A stretch of 64,000 nucleotides of DNA from Gammaproteobacteria bacterium (GTDB lineage: Bacteria; Pseudomonadota; Gammaproteobacteria; Pseudomonadales; JAUIET01). Of this stretch, positions 44,261 through 53,237 are shown piece by piece; position 1 is the first letter of the stretch; the number at the start of each line of letters is the position of its first letter. The position numbers and the translations under genes were made by a program. The stretch is from assembly GCA_030429735.1 (NCBI GenBank), contig JAUIET010000002.1:542414-606413 (forward strand), read 5' to 3'. The notes under the pieces are model-generated. The model made no database searches. It saw only the letters and a program-made list of their open reading frames with translations, and was not told the origin of the DNA.

Positions 44261-46066
44261 ATGCACGGCAGGGTTATCCGAATTGGTGGGGCAAGTGGGT
44301 ATTGGGGCGATTCGGCTCGTGCTACACCACAATTGCTGGCTGATGGCAACCTGGATTATATCGTTTACGACTACCTTGCTGAAATCACCATGTCAATTCT
44401 GGCGCGCGCACGAGCCAAGAATGATCAACTGGGCTATGCAACCGATTTTCTGAGCCAGGCGCTGAAACCAAACATTCACGAAATCGCGCGTCAAGGCGTG
44501 AAAATTATTGCCAATGCAGGTGGCGTTAACCCGCAGGCCTGTGCACAAGCGGTTCGTGATTTGCTGGCCGAAGAAAACATAACCTTGAAAGTGGCATGCG
44601 TATTTGGTGATGACCTTCTCGACGACGCGCCAGTGCTTGCCGACGAAGGGGTTACCGAGATGTTTTCCGGTGCCGCCTTTCCTGACACAAGCAAGTTGCA
44701 AAGTATCAACGCGTATTTAGGTGCTTTCCCGATAGCGCAGGCGCTGGGTATGGGGGCGGATATTGTGATCACCGGCCGCTCAGTTGACAGTGCCGTCACA
44801 TTGGCCGCTTGCATACATGAATTTAATTGGGGGCGCGACGATGTTGATCTGCTGGCGGCGGGATCCTTGTGTGGGCACATATTGGAATGCGGTACGCAGG
44901 CTACCGGTGGAAATTTTACCGACTGGCATTTACTGGAAGGCCAGTTTGAGACTACGGGTTACCCTATTGCCGAAGTAGAGGCCAATGGTGAGTTCGTGTG
45001 CACCAAACCCGAGTCTACATCCGGCCTGGTGAGCGTAGGCACGGTAAGTGAACAGATGCTGTACGAGATTGGTGATCCACAGGCGTATGTATTGCCCGAT
45101 GTTGTCTGTGATTTCTCGAACGTCCGGCTAAAACAGCTTGGTGATAACAGGGTGGGAGTAACCGGAGCCAAAGGGTATTGCGCACCTGATACCTACAAAG
45201 TGAGCGCTACCTATGCCGACCAGTACCGCGGCGGCACTTTCCTGACATTTTATGGTGCCGAAGCGGATAACAAAGCACAAGCCTTTGGTGAGGCATGTTT
45301 TCGCGCATCGCAAAACGTATTCAGTGCGTTGGGGCTGGCCGATTTCTCAGAAACCAGTATTGAATTAATCGGTGCCGAAAGCCAGTTTGGTCAGTTCAAA
45401 GGCATAGATGGTTCTCGCGAAGTGGCGATGAAAATCGCGGTTAAACATGACAACCCAATGGGTGTGGCTGTATTCCTCAAGGAGCTGGCAGGCCTGGGCC
45501 TGGCTGGACCACCAGGCCTGTCAGGGTTTGCAGGCGCTCGTGCGAAGCCTTCGCCGGTTGTGCGCTTGTTTTCCTTTCTGCGCGACAAAGCCGCCGTGCA
45601 AATTTCAGTGGATTGTGACGGCGATGTGGTCAATTGCATCGACACAAGCGGCCAGGTCTTTAACAGTTCGGCGTTGAGTCGGCCGCAGTGGCCGGAGGCA
45701 TGTGATGACGCCGTTGTGTCGGTGCCATTGTCCAGTCTGGCGTGGGGACGCAGTGGCGATAAAGGCGATAAGGCCAACATTGGAATTATTGCCCGCGACC
45801 CCGAATACCTACCTTATATTTGTGCTGCGCTCAGCGACCAATGCGTCAGAGAGCGCTTCGCTCATTTTTTGGCAGAGCCCGCCGCAAATGACAGTGTTGA
45901 TCGATACCTCATGCCGGGCAGCAACGCGATTAATATACTGCTGCACAATGTGCTTGGTGGCGGTGGAGTGGCCAGTATTCGAAATGATGCTCAAGGCAAG
46001 GGCTATGCACAAATATTACTGGCACTGCCTGTTGCGGTGCCCGAGCATATCGCCAACAGATTATAA
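44261..46066 (+). CDS. Acyclic terpene utilization AtuA family protein
   Basis: Cytoplasmic protein of 601 residues of the AtuA family, required in Pseudomonas for growth on citronellol/geraniol, exact reaction uncertain. The family start VIRIGGASGYWGDSARA, then LDYIVYDYLAEITMSILARA, NAGGVNPQACAQAV and GMGADIVITGRSVDSAVT are clear. A C-terminal domain (about 500-600) includes AWGRSGDKGDKANIGIIARD. It is followed after 23 bp by both subunits of an acyl-CoA carboxylase, as in the atu cluster. AtuA-like proteins also occur with other carboxylases, so the substrate is not certain. Confidence 0.93.
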   Translation: MHGRVIRIGGASGYWGDSARATPQLLADGNLDYIVYDYLAEITMSILARARAKNDQLGYATDFLSQALKPNIHEIARQGVKIIANAGGVNPQACAQAVRDLLAEENITLKVACVFGDDLLDDAPVLADEGVTEMFSGAAFPDTSKLQSINAYLGAFPIAQALGMGADIVITGRSVDSAVTLAACIHEFNWGRDDVDLLAAGSLCGHILECGTQATGGNFTDWHLLEGQFETTGYPIAEVEANGEFVCTKPESTSGLVSVGTVSEQMLYEIGDPQAYVLPDVVCDFSNVRLKQLGDNRVGVTGAKGYCAPDTYKVSATYADQYRGGTFLTFYGAEADNKAQAFGEACFRASQNVFSALGLADFSETSIELIGAESQFGQFKGIDGSREVAMKIAVKHDNPMGVAVFLKELAGLGLAGPPGLSGFAGARAKPSPVVRLFSFLRDKAAVQISVDCDGDVVNCIDTSGQVFNSSALSRPQWPEACDDAVVSVPLSSLAWGRSGDKGDKANIGIIARDPEYLPYICAALSDQCVRERFAHFLAEPAANDSVDRYLMPGSNAINILLHNVLGGGGVASIRNDAQGKGYAQILLALPVAVPEHIANRL

Positions 46067-46089
46067 GGTTTAGAATTGGATAATTATTC

Positions 46090-47712
46090 ATGCCAGTTTT
46101 TCAATCGAAATTAGTTCCCGGCTCCGAAACGTTTTTACGCAATCGCGAGGAAATGCTAGAACTCATTTCCAGGCTGGAGCAGTTAAACGCGCGAGCGCCG
46201 GCGAAATCTGAACAGCGCAAGCCCCGCTTTGACTCGCGTGGGCAGCTGACGCCACGCGAGCGATTAGCGCGACTGTTAGACCCTGGTATGCCGTTTCTCA
46301 CTATTGCAAATCTGGCCGGATACCTGCTTGATACCGATGACGAGGCGAAATCCATACCGGGTTCAACCGTAATAACCGGCATTGGTTTCGTCAACGGCAC
46401 GCGCTGTGTGATCGTGGTGGATGACAGTGGCATACAGGCGGGCACCCTGACCACGGCCTGTGCCTACCGTATCGGCCGCGCTGAAGAAATTGCCTTGCAG
46501 CAAAAGCTACCTTTTATTCATTTGGTTGAAAGTGCCGGCGGTGACTTGATCAAGTATACGGTTGAGGGTTTCAGCGGGGGAGGGGCATTGTTTGGCAGAC
46601 TGGCTCAGCTCAGCAAAGCCGGAATTCCGGTGATCTCGATTCTGCACGGGTCATCAACGGCGGGTGGTGCTTACATGCCTGGCCTTAGTGATTACGTTAT
46701 TGGCGTGAAAACCAACGGCCGCGCGTATCTTGCAGGTCCGCCGCTACTCAAGGCCGCAACTGGTGAGGTGGCGACCGAAGAAGAATTAGGCGGCGCCGAA
46801 ATGCACGCGAGTATGTCAGGGCTTGTAGAGTATCTGGCGGAAGACGACGGGCATGGGGTCCAGCTTGCCAGGGAAGTGGTGTATCGACTGCAATGGAATG
46901 CCGCGTGTAACACTGCGCCTACACGTTGTTTTTCCGAACCAATATATGACCCGGATGAAATCGCTGGGTTGATTCCTTGCGACTATCGAACACCCTACGA
47001 TATGCGGGAACTGGTTGCGCGCATCGTTGACGGTTCGGACATACTCGATTTCAAGCCGGGCTTTGGCTCGGCGACCGTCTGTATGCAGGCTGAGATATTC
47101 GGTATGAGTTGTGGGATTTTGGGCAACAACGGTCCGATTGATCCAAACGGCGCAAATAAGGCGACTCAGTTTTTACAGTTATGCGATCAAAGCGACATTC
47201 CTGTGATATTCATGCAAAATACGACTGGGTATATCGTGGGAACCAAGTCCGAGCAGGCCGGCATGATCAAGCACGGCTCGAAAATGATCCAGGCGGTTCG
47301 CAATATAGAGGTACCCAGAATAACCTTGATGACTGGCGCCAGCTTTGGTGCGGGCAACTACGGCATGTGTGGGCGCCACTACGAGCCTGATTTTTTGTTC
47401 ACCTACCCGAACGCGAAAATGGGTGTTATGGGTGGAGAACAAGCCGGTAAAACAATGGGCATGGTTGCGCGCGGTCAGGCCAGGGCAGCCGGACGCGAAC
47501 CCGACGAAGAAGCAATTGCGAAACAAGAGCGCTACCTGGCGCAGCATTTCGACAGCCAGTCCAGTGCCTTCTACACGTCAGGTCACTGTCTGGATGATGG
47601 AATGATTGACCCCAGGCAGTCCCGCCAGACCTTGGGTTTTCTGCTTGAGACTGTCTGGGAATCGCGCAACCGAACGGTTCGTTCGAACAGTTTCGGTATA
47701 GCGCGCTTATAA
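46090..47712 (+). CDS. Acyl-CoA carboxylase carboxyltransferase (beta) subunit, MccB/AtuC type
   Basis: Carboxyltransferase subunit of 540 residues of a biotin-dependent methylcrotonyl-, geranyl- or propionyl-type acyl-CoA carboxylase. The crotonase-fold N and C domains are visible, with AGGAYMPGLSDYVIGVK and GPPLLKAATGEVATEEELGG, then GASFGAGNYGMCGRHYEPDF and KMGVMGGEQAGKTM. The latter blocks are hallmarks of the methylcrotonyl/geranyl branch. It lies 23 bp after the AtuA gene and 12 bp before the biotin carboxylase gene, in one operon. Confidence 0.95.
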   Translation: MPVFQSKLVPGSETFLRNREEMLELISRLEQLNARAPAKSEQRKPRFDSRGQLTPRERLARLLDPGMPFLTIANLAGYLLDTDDEAKSIPGSTVITGIGFVNGTRCVIVVDDSGIQAGTLTTACAYRIGRAEEIALQQKLPFIHLVESAGGDLIKYTVEGFSGGGALFGRLAQLSKAGIPVISILHGSSTAGGAYMPGLSDYVIGVKTNGRAYLAGPPLLKAATGEVATEEELGGAEMHASMSGLVEYLAEDDGHGVQLAREVVYRLQWNAACNTAPTRCFSEPIYDPDEIAGLIPCDYRTPYDMRELVARIVDGSDILDFKPGFGSATVCMQAEIFGMSCGILGNNGPIDPNGANKATQFLQLCDQSDIPVIFMQNTTGYIVGTKSEQAGMIKHGSKMIQAVRNIEVPRITLMTGASFGAGNYGMCGRHYEPDFLFTYPNAKMGVMGGEQAGKTMGMVARGQARAAGREPDEEAIAKQERYLAQHFDSQSSAFYTSGHCLDDGMIDPRQSRQTLGFLLETVWESRNRTVRSNSFGIARL

Positions 47713-47724
47713 TAGGGTACCAGT

Positions 47725-49734
47725 ATGAATCGATTTACCAGTATCCTTATAGCCAACCGTGGTGAAATTGCCTGCCGTATTATTCGTACTGCCAAGTCGC
47801 AAGGCTACTCTACGGTTGCCGTTTATTCCCAGGCAGACGTGGGTGCACCGCATGTGCAATTGGCTGATCAGGCTGTTTTGATCGGTCCGGGCCCGGTCGC
47901 GGAATCGTATTTATGCGCCGACAAGATTCTGGAGGCTGCACGCAGCAGCGGCGCTCAGGCAGTCCACCCGGGGTACGGGTTTCTGAGTGAAAACGCTGAA
48001 TTTGCAAAAGCTTGTGAAGCAGCCGGTCTGGTATTTATCGGCCCCTCTGCACATGCCATCACTGCGATGGGCAATAAAGCGGAAGCCAAGCGTTTAATGA
48101 GTGCAGCGGGTGTTCCCTGCGTACCCGGCTACGAGGGAGAAGACCAGACCGTACAGACCCTGGTCAATGAGGCCCAGAAAATAGGTTGCCCCCTGATGGT
48201 CAAAGCGGCCGCCGGTGGCGGTGGCCGTGGTATGCGGCTGGTAGATGACTTATCGCAACTGGAAAACGCGATTTCCCTTGCGCGTAACGAAGCAGAAGGC
48301 GCTTTTGGTTCTGGTGAACTTATTCTTGAGCGGGCGATCATCACGCCTCGTCACGTGGAAGTACAAGTCTTTGCTGATAGGCACGGAAACACCGTGCACC
48401 TTGGAGAACGTGATTGTTCGATTCAGCGCCGGCACCAGAAAGTGGTTGAAGAAGCACCTTGCCCAGTAATGACACCTGAATTGCGAGCAAACATGGGGCA
48501 GGCAGCCGTGGATGCGGCGAAGAGCATAGACTATCAAGGCGCCGGCACCGTAGAGTTTTTGCTTGACCAACGTGGCGAGTTTTACTTTCTGGAAATGAAT
48601 ACGCGGTTGCAGGTCGAGCATCCGGTAACTGAATTAATAACCGGGCTCGATCTTGTGGCCTTGCAGCTATCAGTCGCTCAAGGCGACGAATTGGGTTTTA
48701 CGCAAGATCAGGTTCGTTTGACGGGTCATGCGATAGAAGTAAGACTGTATACAGAAGATCCGGTACAGGATTTTCTGCCGACCAGTGGTCCCGTCGCCCT
48801 GTGGAAACCTGCAGAAGGGCAGGGTATTCGTATTGACAGTGGTATCTGCAGTGGCCAGGATATTTCACCCTTTTACGACCCGATGATTGCGAAGGTGATT
48901 GCCTGCGGTGATGATAGAGAAACGGCGCGCCTGCGGTTGATCGATGCTCTCAAGCGCAGTTGTTTGTTTGGCACCACAACAAACAAGCGCTTCTTGATTG
49001 AGTGCCTGCAGCGACCGGCGTTTGCCGCTGGTGGGGCAACAACCGCGTTTATAGAAGAGCAGTTCGGCCATGCACCCTTTGTTGAGCCGGCGCCATCCTT
49101 GCAGGAAGCGGCGGTTGCAGCGGTGTTGGCGTTGCAGTATGACTACCAGAGAGCGCAAGCCGCTGCGGTATTTGTGGCTCCGGGCTTGAAAAACTGGCGC
49201 AATGCGGAACGCCCGGCGGTTCGAAAACATTATGTATTTGAAGACTGTGCGCACGACTTGTTTATCCACTCGTTGGGTGCGGAAAGCTACCGTGTTGTGG
49301 GTGGGGCGCAGCAAGCACAAAGTTGTGATGTTCAATTGCTCGATTACGATGCGCACTCTGCCTTACTGCAGGTTGACGGTGTACGTTATCAGGTGGATTT
49401 TTTGGCGGTATCGGAAGCAGAGCATTTCCTCTCCATGGATGGCCGCACACTGCATTTTAGAGACCAGATACGCCTGACTGGCGCGAAGTACGGAAACAGC
49501 GGTTGTGGCAGTGTGATGGCCCCCATGCATGGCATGTTGCTGGACATTCGGGTTTCAGAGGGTGACGCTGTGCAAAAGGGACAAACTCTGGCGGTTCTTG
49601 AAGCCATGAAGATGCACTATGAAATACAAGCTGAGGCAGATGGCGTAGTGCGTGAGATTTTAAGCAGCGCAGGCACGCAGGTAGCAGCCGATACGGTTCT
49701 GATCGAAATCGATTTATTAGAAGAAACTGCCTGA
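47725..49734 (+). CDS. Acyl-CoA carboxylase biotin-carboxylase (alpha) subunit
   Basis: Biotinylated subunit of 669 residues that carboxylates biotin with ATP and bicarbonate. The biotin carboxylase domain has IANRGEIACRII, the glycine loop KAAAGGGGRGMRL, and EMNTRLQVEHPVTE. The biotin carboxyl carrier domain at the C-terminus has the lysine in LEAMKMHYEI. The central BT-like domain (about 460-580) is typical of methylcrotonyl/geranyl/propionyl subunits. Together with the beta subunit it would form a 3-methylcrotonyl- or geranyl-CoA carboxylase; AtuA linkage favours isoprenoid acyl-CoA. Confidence 0.95.
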   Translation: MNRFTSILIANRGEIACRIIRTAKSQGYSTVAVYSQADVGAPHVQLADQAVLIGPGPVAESYLCADKILEAARSSGAQAVHPGYGFLSENAEFAKACEAAGLVFIGPSAHAITAMGNKAEAKRLMSAAGVPCVPGYEGEDQTVQTLVNEAQKIGCPLMVKAAAGGGGRGMRLVDDLSQLENAISLARNEAEGAFGSGELILERAIITPRHVEVQVFADRHGNTVHLGERDCSIQRRHQKVVEEAPCPVMTPELRANMGQAAVDAAKSIDYQGAGTVEFLLDQRGEFYFLEMNTRLQVEHPVTELITGLDLVALQLSVAQGDELGFTQDQVRLTGHAIEVRLYTEDPVQDFLPTSGPVALWKPAEGQGIRIDSGICSGQDISPFYDPMIAKVIACGDDRETARLRLIDALKRSCLFGTTTNKRFLIECLQRPAFAAGGATTAFIEEQFGHAPFVEPAPSLQEAAVAAVLALQYDYQRAQAAAVFVAPGLKNWRNAERPAVRKHYVFEDCAHDLFIHSLGAESYRVVGGAQQAQSCDVQLLDYDAHSALLQVDGVRYQVDFLAVSEAEHFLSMDGRTLHFRDQIRLTGAKYGNSGCGSVMAPMHGMLLDIRVSEGDAVQKGQTLAVLEAMKMHYEIQAEADGVVREILSSAGTQVAADTVLIEIDLLEETA

Positions 49735-49813
49735 TCGGGATCACACTGACGTATCGTCACTGAGTAATGTAATGGCACAATAGCGCCGCATTTGACGGCC
49801 GATAGGTAAGCGT

Positions 49814-51139
49814 ATGAGCGATCATTTTGAACAAGGTATGCAGGCACAATGGATGCCGTTCACCGCCAACAGAGATTTCAAACAATCCCCCAGAGTGTTG
49901 GTAGGAGCGCAAGGACACTACTATCAAACACGTGACGGTGGGCAGGTCTACGATGCATTTTCCGGGCTTTGGACCAGCGGCATCGGACATTGTCACCCCA
50001 AAATTGTTGAGGCCGTTCAGCAGCAGGTTGCCAAGCTTGATTACGCCATGTCTTTTCAAATTGCGAACGACCAGGCGATAGAATTGGCAGCCAAATTGAC
50101 CGACTTTGCGCCGATTGGTTTTAACAAGTGCTTCTTCACAAACTCAGGGTCTGAATCGGCGGATACCGCACTGAAGATGGTGTTGGCCTATCATCAGCTT
50201 AAGGGTGACAAAAACCGCGTGCATTTAGTTGGGCGCCAGCGCGGTTACCATGGGGTAAATTTTGGTGGTATATCGGTTGGCGGAATACCTGCAAACCGTG
50301 ACCTGTATTCCGCAAACCTGTTGCCCAACGTTCACCATTTACCGCACCATCATGACCTTGAGCATAATGCATTTAGCAAGGGCGCACCGGTGTGGGGCGC
50401 GCATCTTGCGGATGCTTTGTTGGATATAATTGCCGAGCATGGCAAGCAAGCAATTGCCGCAGTGATGGTTGAACCTGTTCCGGGGTCTACTGGAATACTG
50501 CCTCCACCTGTTGGGTACCTGGAAAGACTGCGCGAGATCTGCACGCAGCATGGCATATTGCTAATCTTCGACGAAGTGATCAATGCATTCGGCCGAGTGG
50601 GTGACAATTTCGGTGCATCTCGCCTTGGTGTAATGCCTGACATAATTACCACCGCGAAAGGTCTGACCAATGGGGTGATTCCTATGGGTGCAGTTTTGGT
50701 TACTGACGAAATTTACAACACTTTTATGCAGGGCCCGGGGCACATGGTCGAATTTTTTCACGGCTACACCTACTCCGGGCATCCGGTTGCGGCCGCCGCA
50801 GGGCTTGCGTCACTGGAGGCGTACGCTGAGGAAGGCAGTATCGAACAGGCGCGTGCACTGGAGCCGGTGTTTGAGGAAGCAATTCATACACTTGACGATC
50901 ATCCCTTGGTGATTGACGTTCGAAATTTTGGCCTAATGGGAGCGGTTGAACTTGCGCCACGTGAGGGTGAGGCGGGTGGCCGAGGGCTGGAGGCGCACAA
51001 GAAGTGCTTCTGGGATGAGCGACTGGTGATTCGCAATGGTATGGACATACTGCAATTTGCGCCATTTTTAAATTCCAGGCCTGATGATATTCATCGGACC
51101 TTTGAATCATTGCGCAAAGTGCTTGATAGCATTGCGTGA
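49814..51139 (+). CDS. Omega-amino acid--pyruvate aminotransferase (class III)
   Basis: PLP-dependent class III transaminase of 441 residues. The family start QWMPFTANRDFKQSPRVL, the NSGSESADTALKMVLAYH cofactor loop, IFDEVINAFGRVG, and the PLP lysine in ITTAKGLTNGVIPMGAV are clear. It is closest to beta-alanine/omega-amino acid--pyruvate transaminases. Role could be catabolism of beta-alanine, GABA or taurine-like compounds. It is 79 bp after the carboxylase operon and may be separately transcribed. Confidence 0.92.
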   Translation: MSDHFEQGMQAQWMPFTANRDFKQSPRVLVGAQGHYYQTRDGGQVYDAFSGLWTSGIGHCHPKIVEAVQQQVAKLDYAMSFQIANDQAIELAAKLTDFAPIGFNKCFFTNSGSESADTALKMVLAYHQLKGDKNRVHLVGRQRGYHGVNFGGISVGGIPANRDLYSANLLPNVHHLPHHHDLEHNAFSKGAPVWGAHLADALLDIIAEHGKQAIAAVMVEPVPGSTGILPPPVGYLERLREICTQHGILLIFDEVINAFGRVGDNFGASRLGVMPDIITTAKGLTNGVIPMGAVLVTDEIYNTFMQGPGHMVEFFHGYTYSGHPVAAAAGLASLEAYAEEGSIEQARALEPVFEEAIHTLDDHPLVIDVRNFGLMGAVELAPREGEAGGRGLEAHKKCFWDERLVIRNGMDILQFAPFLNSRPDDIHRTFESLRKVLDSIA

Positions 51140-51220
51140 TCTTTCGTTATGGTCATGATGTATTGTTGGTTGGTGGGGTAGTCTGCTCTGCTTAGAGCGA
51201 GTTCTAATGAGAGACCGGCA

Positions 51221-51324
51221 TTGGAGCGAAGGGTGGCTATCGAGACGCGCCGTGAACCCATCCATGGGGGCTCGTTGAAAAGGTCCCTCTTTTCAACGGT
51301 CCCGATAGCCACCCTTCGCTCCAA
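51221..51324. repeat. 104-bp palindromic element with nested hairpin
   Basis: A perfect 22-bp inverted repeat (51221-51242 and 51303-51324; outer part TTGGAGCGAAGGGTGGCTAT) encloses a second hairpin of 9 bp (CGTTGAAAA at 51273-51281, TTTTCAACG at 51290-51298). It lies in the 254-bp gap between the aminotransferase and SDR genes. It could terminate transcription or protect mRNA, or be a dispersed mobile palindrome. No T-run follows the outer stem. Confidence 0.8.
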
Positions 51325-51393
51325 CGCCTACGTGTCGGGCCGATCTCGAATCGAGCTTCCAGCCATCGTCATTCATAGAGGAAACAGAACGAA

Positions 51394-52194
51394 ATGAGTC
51401 TAGAATTACTAACAGGAAAATCCGTTTTGGTTACTGGCGGTGGTACGGGCATTGGTAAGGCCTGCGCGAAGCAGCTCGCTGCTGACGGGGCTGCCGTCAC
51501 AATCACCGGGCGTACTGAAGCGAGCCTTCAGGCGGCGTGTGAGGAAATCAATGCGACCGTGGATCATGGCGGTAGCATCCAGTATGTCTGCGGTGACGTC
51601 ACCAACGAAGACGACGTGCAGAGAATGATTGCTAAAGCGTGTGAGCCCACCGGTGGTCTGAGCGCCTGTGTTGCCAACGCAGGTGGGGGTGGAATGCCAA
51701 TGGCCTATGGCGATGTTGATACCGAAGAGTTCAAACGTGTGCTTGATCTCAATGTTATAGGCACGATGTTGTGCATGAAACACAGCATCAGGAAAATGTT
51801 GGAAGCTGGCGGTGGTTCTTTTGTGGGTATGTCGTCACTGGCGGGGCATGTTACTCACCCTTATTTCCATGCTTATACTGCGGGCAAAGCCGGTATCGAA
51901 GCCATGGTTAAGAACGCAGCCGATGAGTACGGTGCGAAGAACATTCGGTTTAATGCGATTCGCCCCGGATTTATTGCCACTGAAATTATGAGCCATATCC
52001 CGCGTGACAGTGATGTGTACAAAAGCTACATCGACAATACGCCGATGAATGATGTGGGTTATCCGGAAGACATTGCGCATTTGGCGCGTTTTCTTATCGG
52101 TAGCGAGGCACGCTGGATTACTGGCCAGGTTATTAATGTCGATGGCGGCCATTGCCTTCGTCGTGGTCCTGATTTCAGTTCATTTGTAGGTTAG
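51394..52194 (+). CDS. SDR family oxidoreductase
   Basis: Classical short-chain dehydrogenase of 266 residues. The cofactor loop is VTGGGTGIGKACAKQL, the NAG motif is VANAGGGG, and the catalytic Ser-Tyr-Lys set is in GMSSLAGHVTHPYFHAYTAGKAG. NADP is suggested by the basic residue in TGRTEAS after beta-2. RBS GAGG is 11 nt upstream. It is followed after 8 bp by an extended SDR, and that by an MDR oxidoreductase, suggesting a three-gene oxidoreductase operon. Confidence 0.94.
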   Translation: MSLELLTGKSVLVTGGGTGIGKACAKQLAADGAAVTITGRTEASLQAACEEINATVDHGGSIQYVCGDVTNEDDVQRMIAKACEPTGGLSACVANAGGGGMPMAYGDVDTEEFKRVLDLNVIGTMLCMKHSIRKMLEAGGGSFVGMSSLAGHVTHPYFHAYTAGKAGIEAMVKNAADEYGAKNIRFNAIRPGFIATEIMSHIPRDSDVYKSYIDNTPMNDVGYPEDIAHLARFLIGSEARWITGQVINVDGGHCLRRGPDFSSFVG

Positions 52195-52202
52195 ACGCAG
52201 TA

Positions 52203-53198
52203 ATGAGCAAAGTACTTATTACCGGGTCTACAGGCTTTATAGGCAATCATGTTACTCGTTTAGCGCTGGAAAAAGGCGACGATATTCGCTGTATGGTAAT
52301 GCCTGGCGAAGATCGCTCACCTCTGGATGGCATGGACGTGGAGTGTGTGGAAGGGAATCTGCTGGACGCAGATTCACTGAAGCGGGTTGTTAAAGGCGTC
52401 GACAAAATATATCACCTGGCGGCGTTGTTTGCCGTCTGGACCAAAGACCCGGACCTGCATTTCAAAATCAACGTGGATGGCACAAGGTCACTGATGAAAG
52501 CCGCCCTGTCTGAAGGTGTTGAAAAAGTCGTGTATACCAGCAGCATTGCCGCGCTTGGCTGCCCGGGAAATGGCGATTACTCCACCGAGGAAACGGAATT
52601 TAATGCCTGGCCCTGGGCAAGCGAATACATATTGTCAAAATACATCAGCCATGAAATGGTCAAAGGTCTGGTGGCGGAAGGTTTGCCCGCAACTATGGTG
52701 ATGCCAGGATTGCCGTTCGGGCCGGGTGATCGTGCCCCCACACCTACCGGAACCATGATCTTGCGCACGCTCACTGGTGATATGAAGAACTTCTGGGAAG
52801 GAGGTGCCTGTCCGGTCGATGTTCGCGACGTTGCAGCCGGCCATGTGTTAGCGATGGAGAAGGGTCGGGTAGGGCAGAGCTATATTCTGGGCAATAAGGC
52901 AGCCAACATGCCTACTCGTGATTTGATTCGAATGATTGGCCGAATTGCTGGTGTGGAAGGTGCTGGCACGAAAGAAGTGTCAGCAATAACCATGCTGCGT
53001 GTGGCAAGAGCAATGGAGTTGTGGTCGAAAATAAGTGGCAAAGCTCCGGCAACAACGGTGAAGAATACCACGTATACTTTGCAGCCATTCTACGTCGATC
53101 CCAGCAAAGCGATTGAGGAGCTAGGCCTGCCACAAACGCCAATTGAAACAGCTATTGCGGATTCAATCAGCTGGTTCAGGGAAAACGGTTACGCTTGA
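52203..53198 (+). CDS. NAD-dependent epimerase/dehydratase family protein (extended SDR)
   Basis: Extended SDR of 331 residues. The nucleotide loop is ITGSTGFIGNHVTRLA, with the acidic GNLLDADSL, IYHLAALFAVW, the serine block VVYTSSIAALG, and the catalytic Tyr-Lys in EYILSKYISHEMV. It resembles dihydroflavonol-reductase-like or HpnA-type sugar/steroid dehydrogenases, so a hydroxysteroid or terpenoid substrate is possible. It follows the classical SDR closely and precedes the MDR enzyme by 39 bp. Confidence 0.9.
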   Translation: MSKVLITGSTGFIGNHVTRLALEKGDDIRCMVMPGEDRSPLDGMDVECVEGNLLDADSLKRVVKGVDKIYHLAALFAVWTKDPDLHFKINVDGTRSLMKAALSEGVEKVVYTSSIAALGCPGNGDYSTEETEFNAWPWASEYILSKYISHEMVKGLVAEGLPATMVMPGLPFGPGDRAPTPTGTMILRTLTGDMKNFWEGGACPVDVRDVAAGHVLAMEKGRVGQSYILGNKAANMPTRDLIRMIGRIAGVEGAGTKEVSAITMLRVARAMELWSKISGKAPATTVKNTTYTLQPFYVDPSKAIEELGLPQTPIETAIADSISWFRENGYA

Positions 53199-53237
53199 GG
53201 CGGCCGAAACACACTTATTATTGGGGAATTTAAAGTC

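Noticed and set aside
46101-47547. Minus-strand frames within the carboxyltransferase gene
   Set aside because: No motifs; the plus strand encodes an intact family member over the whole stretch.
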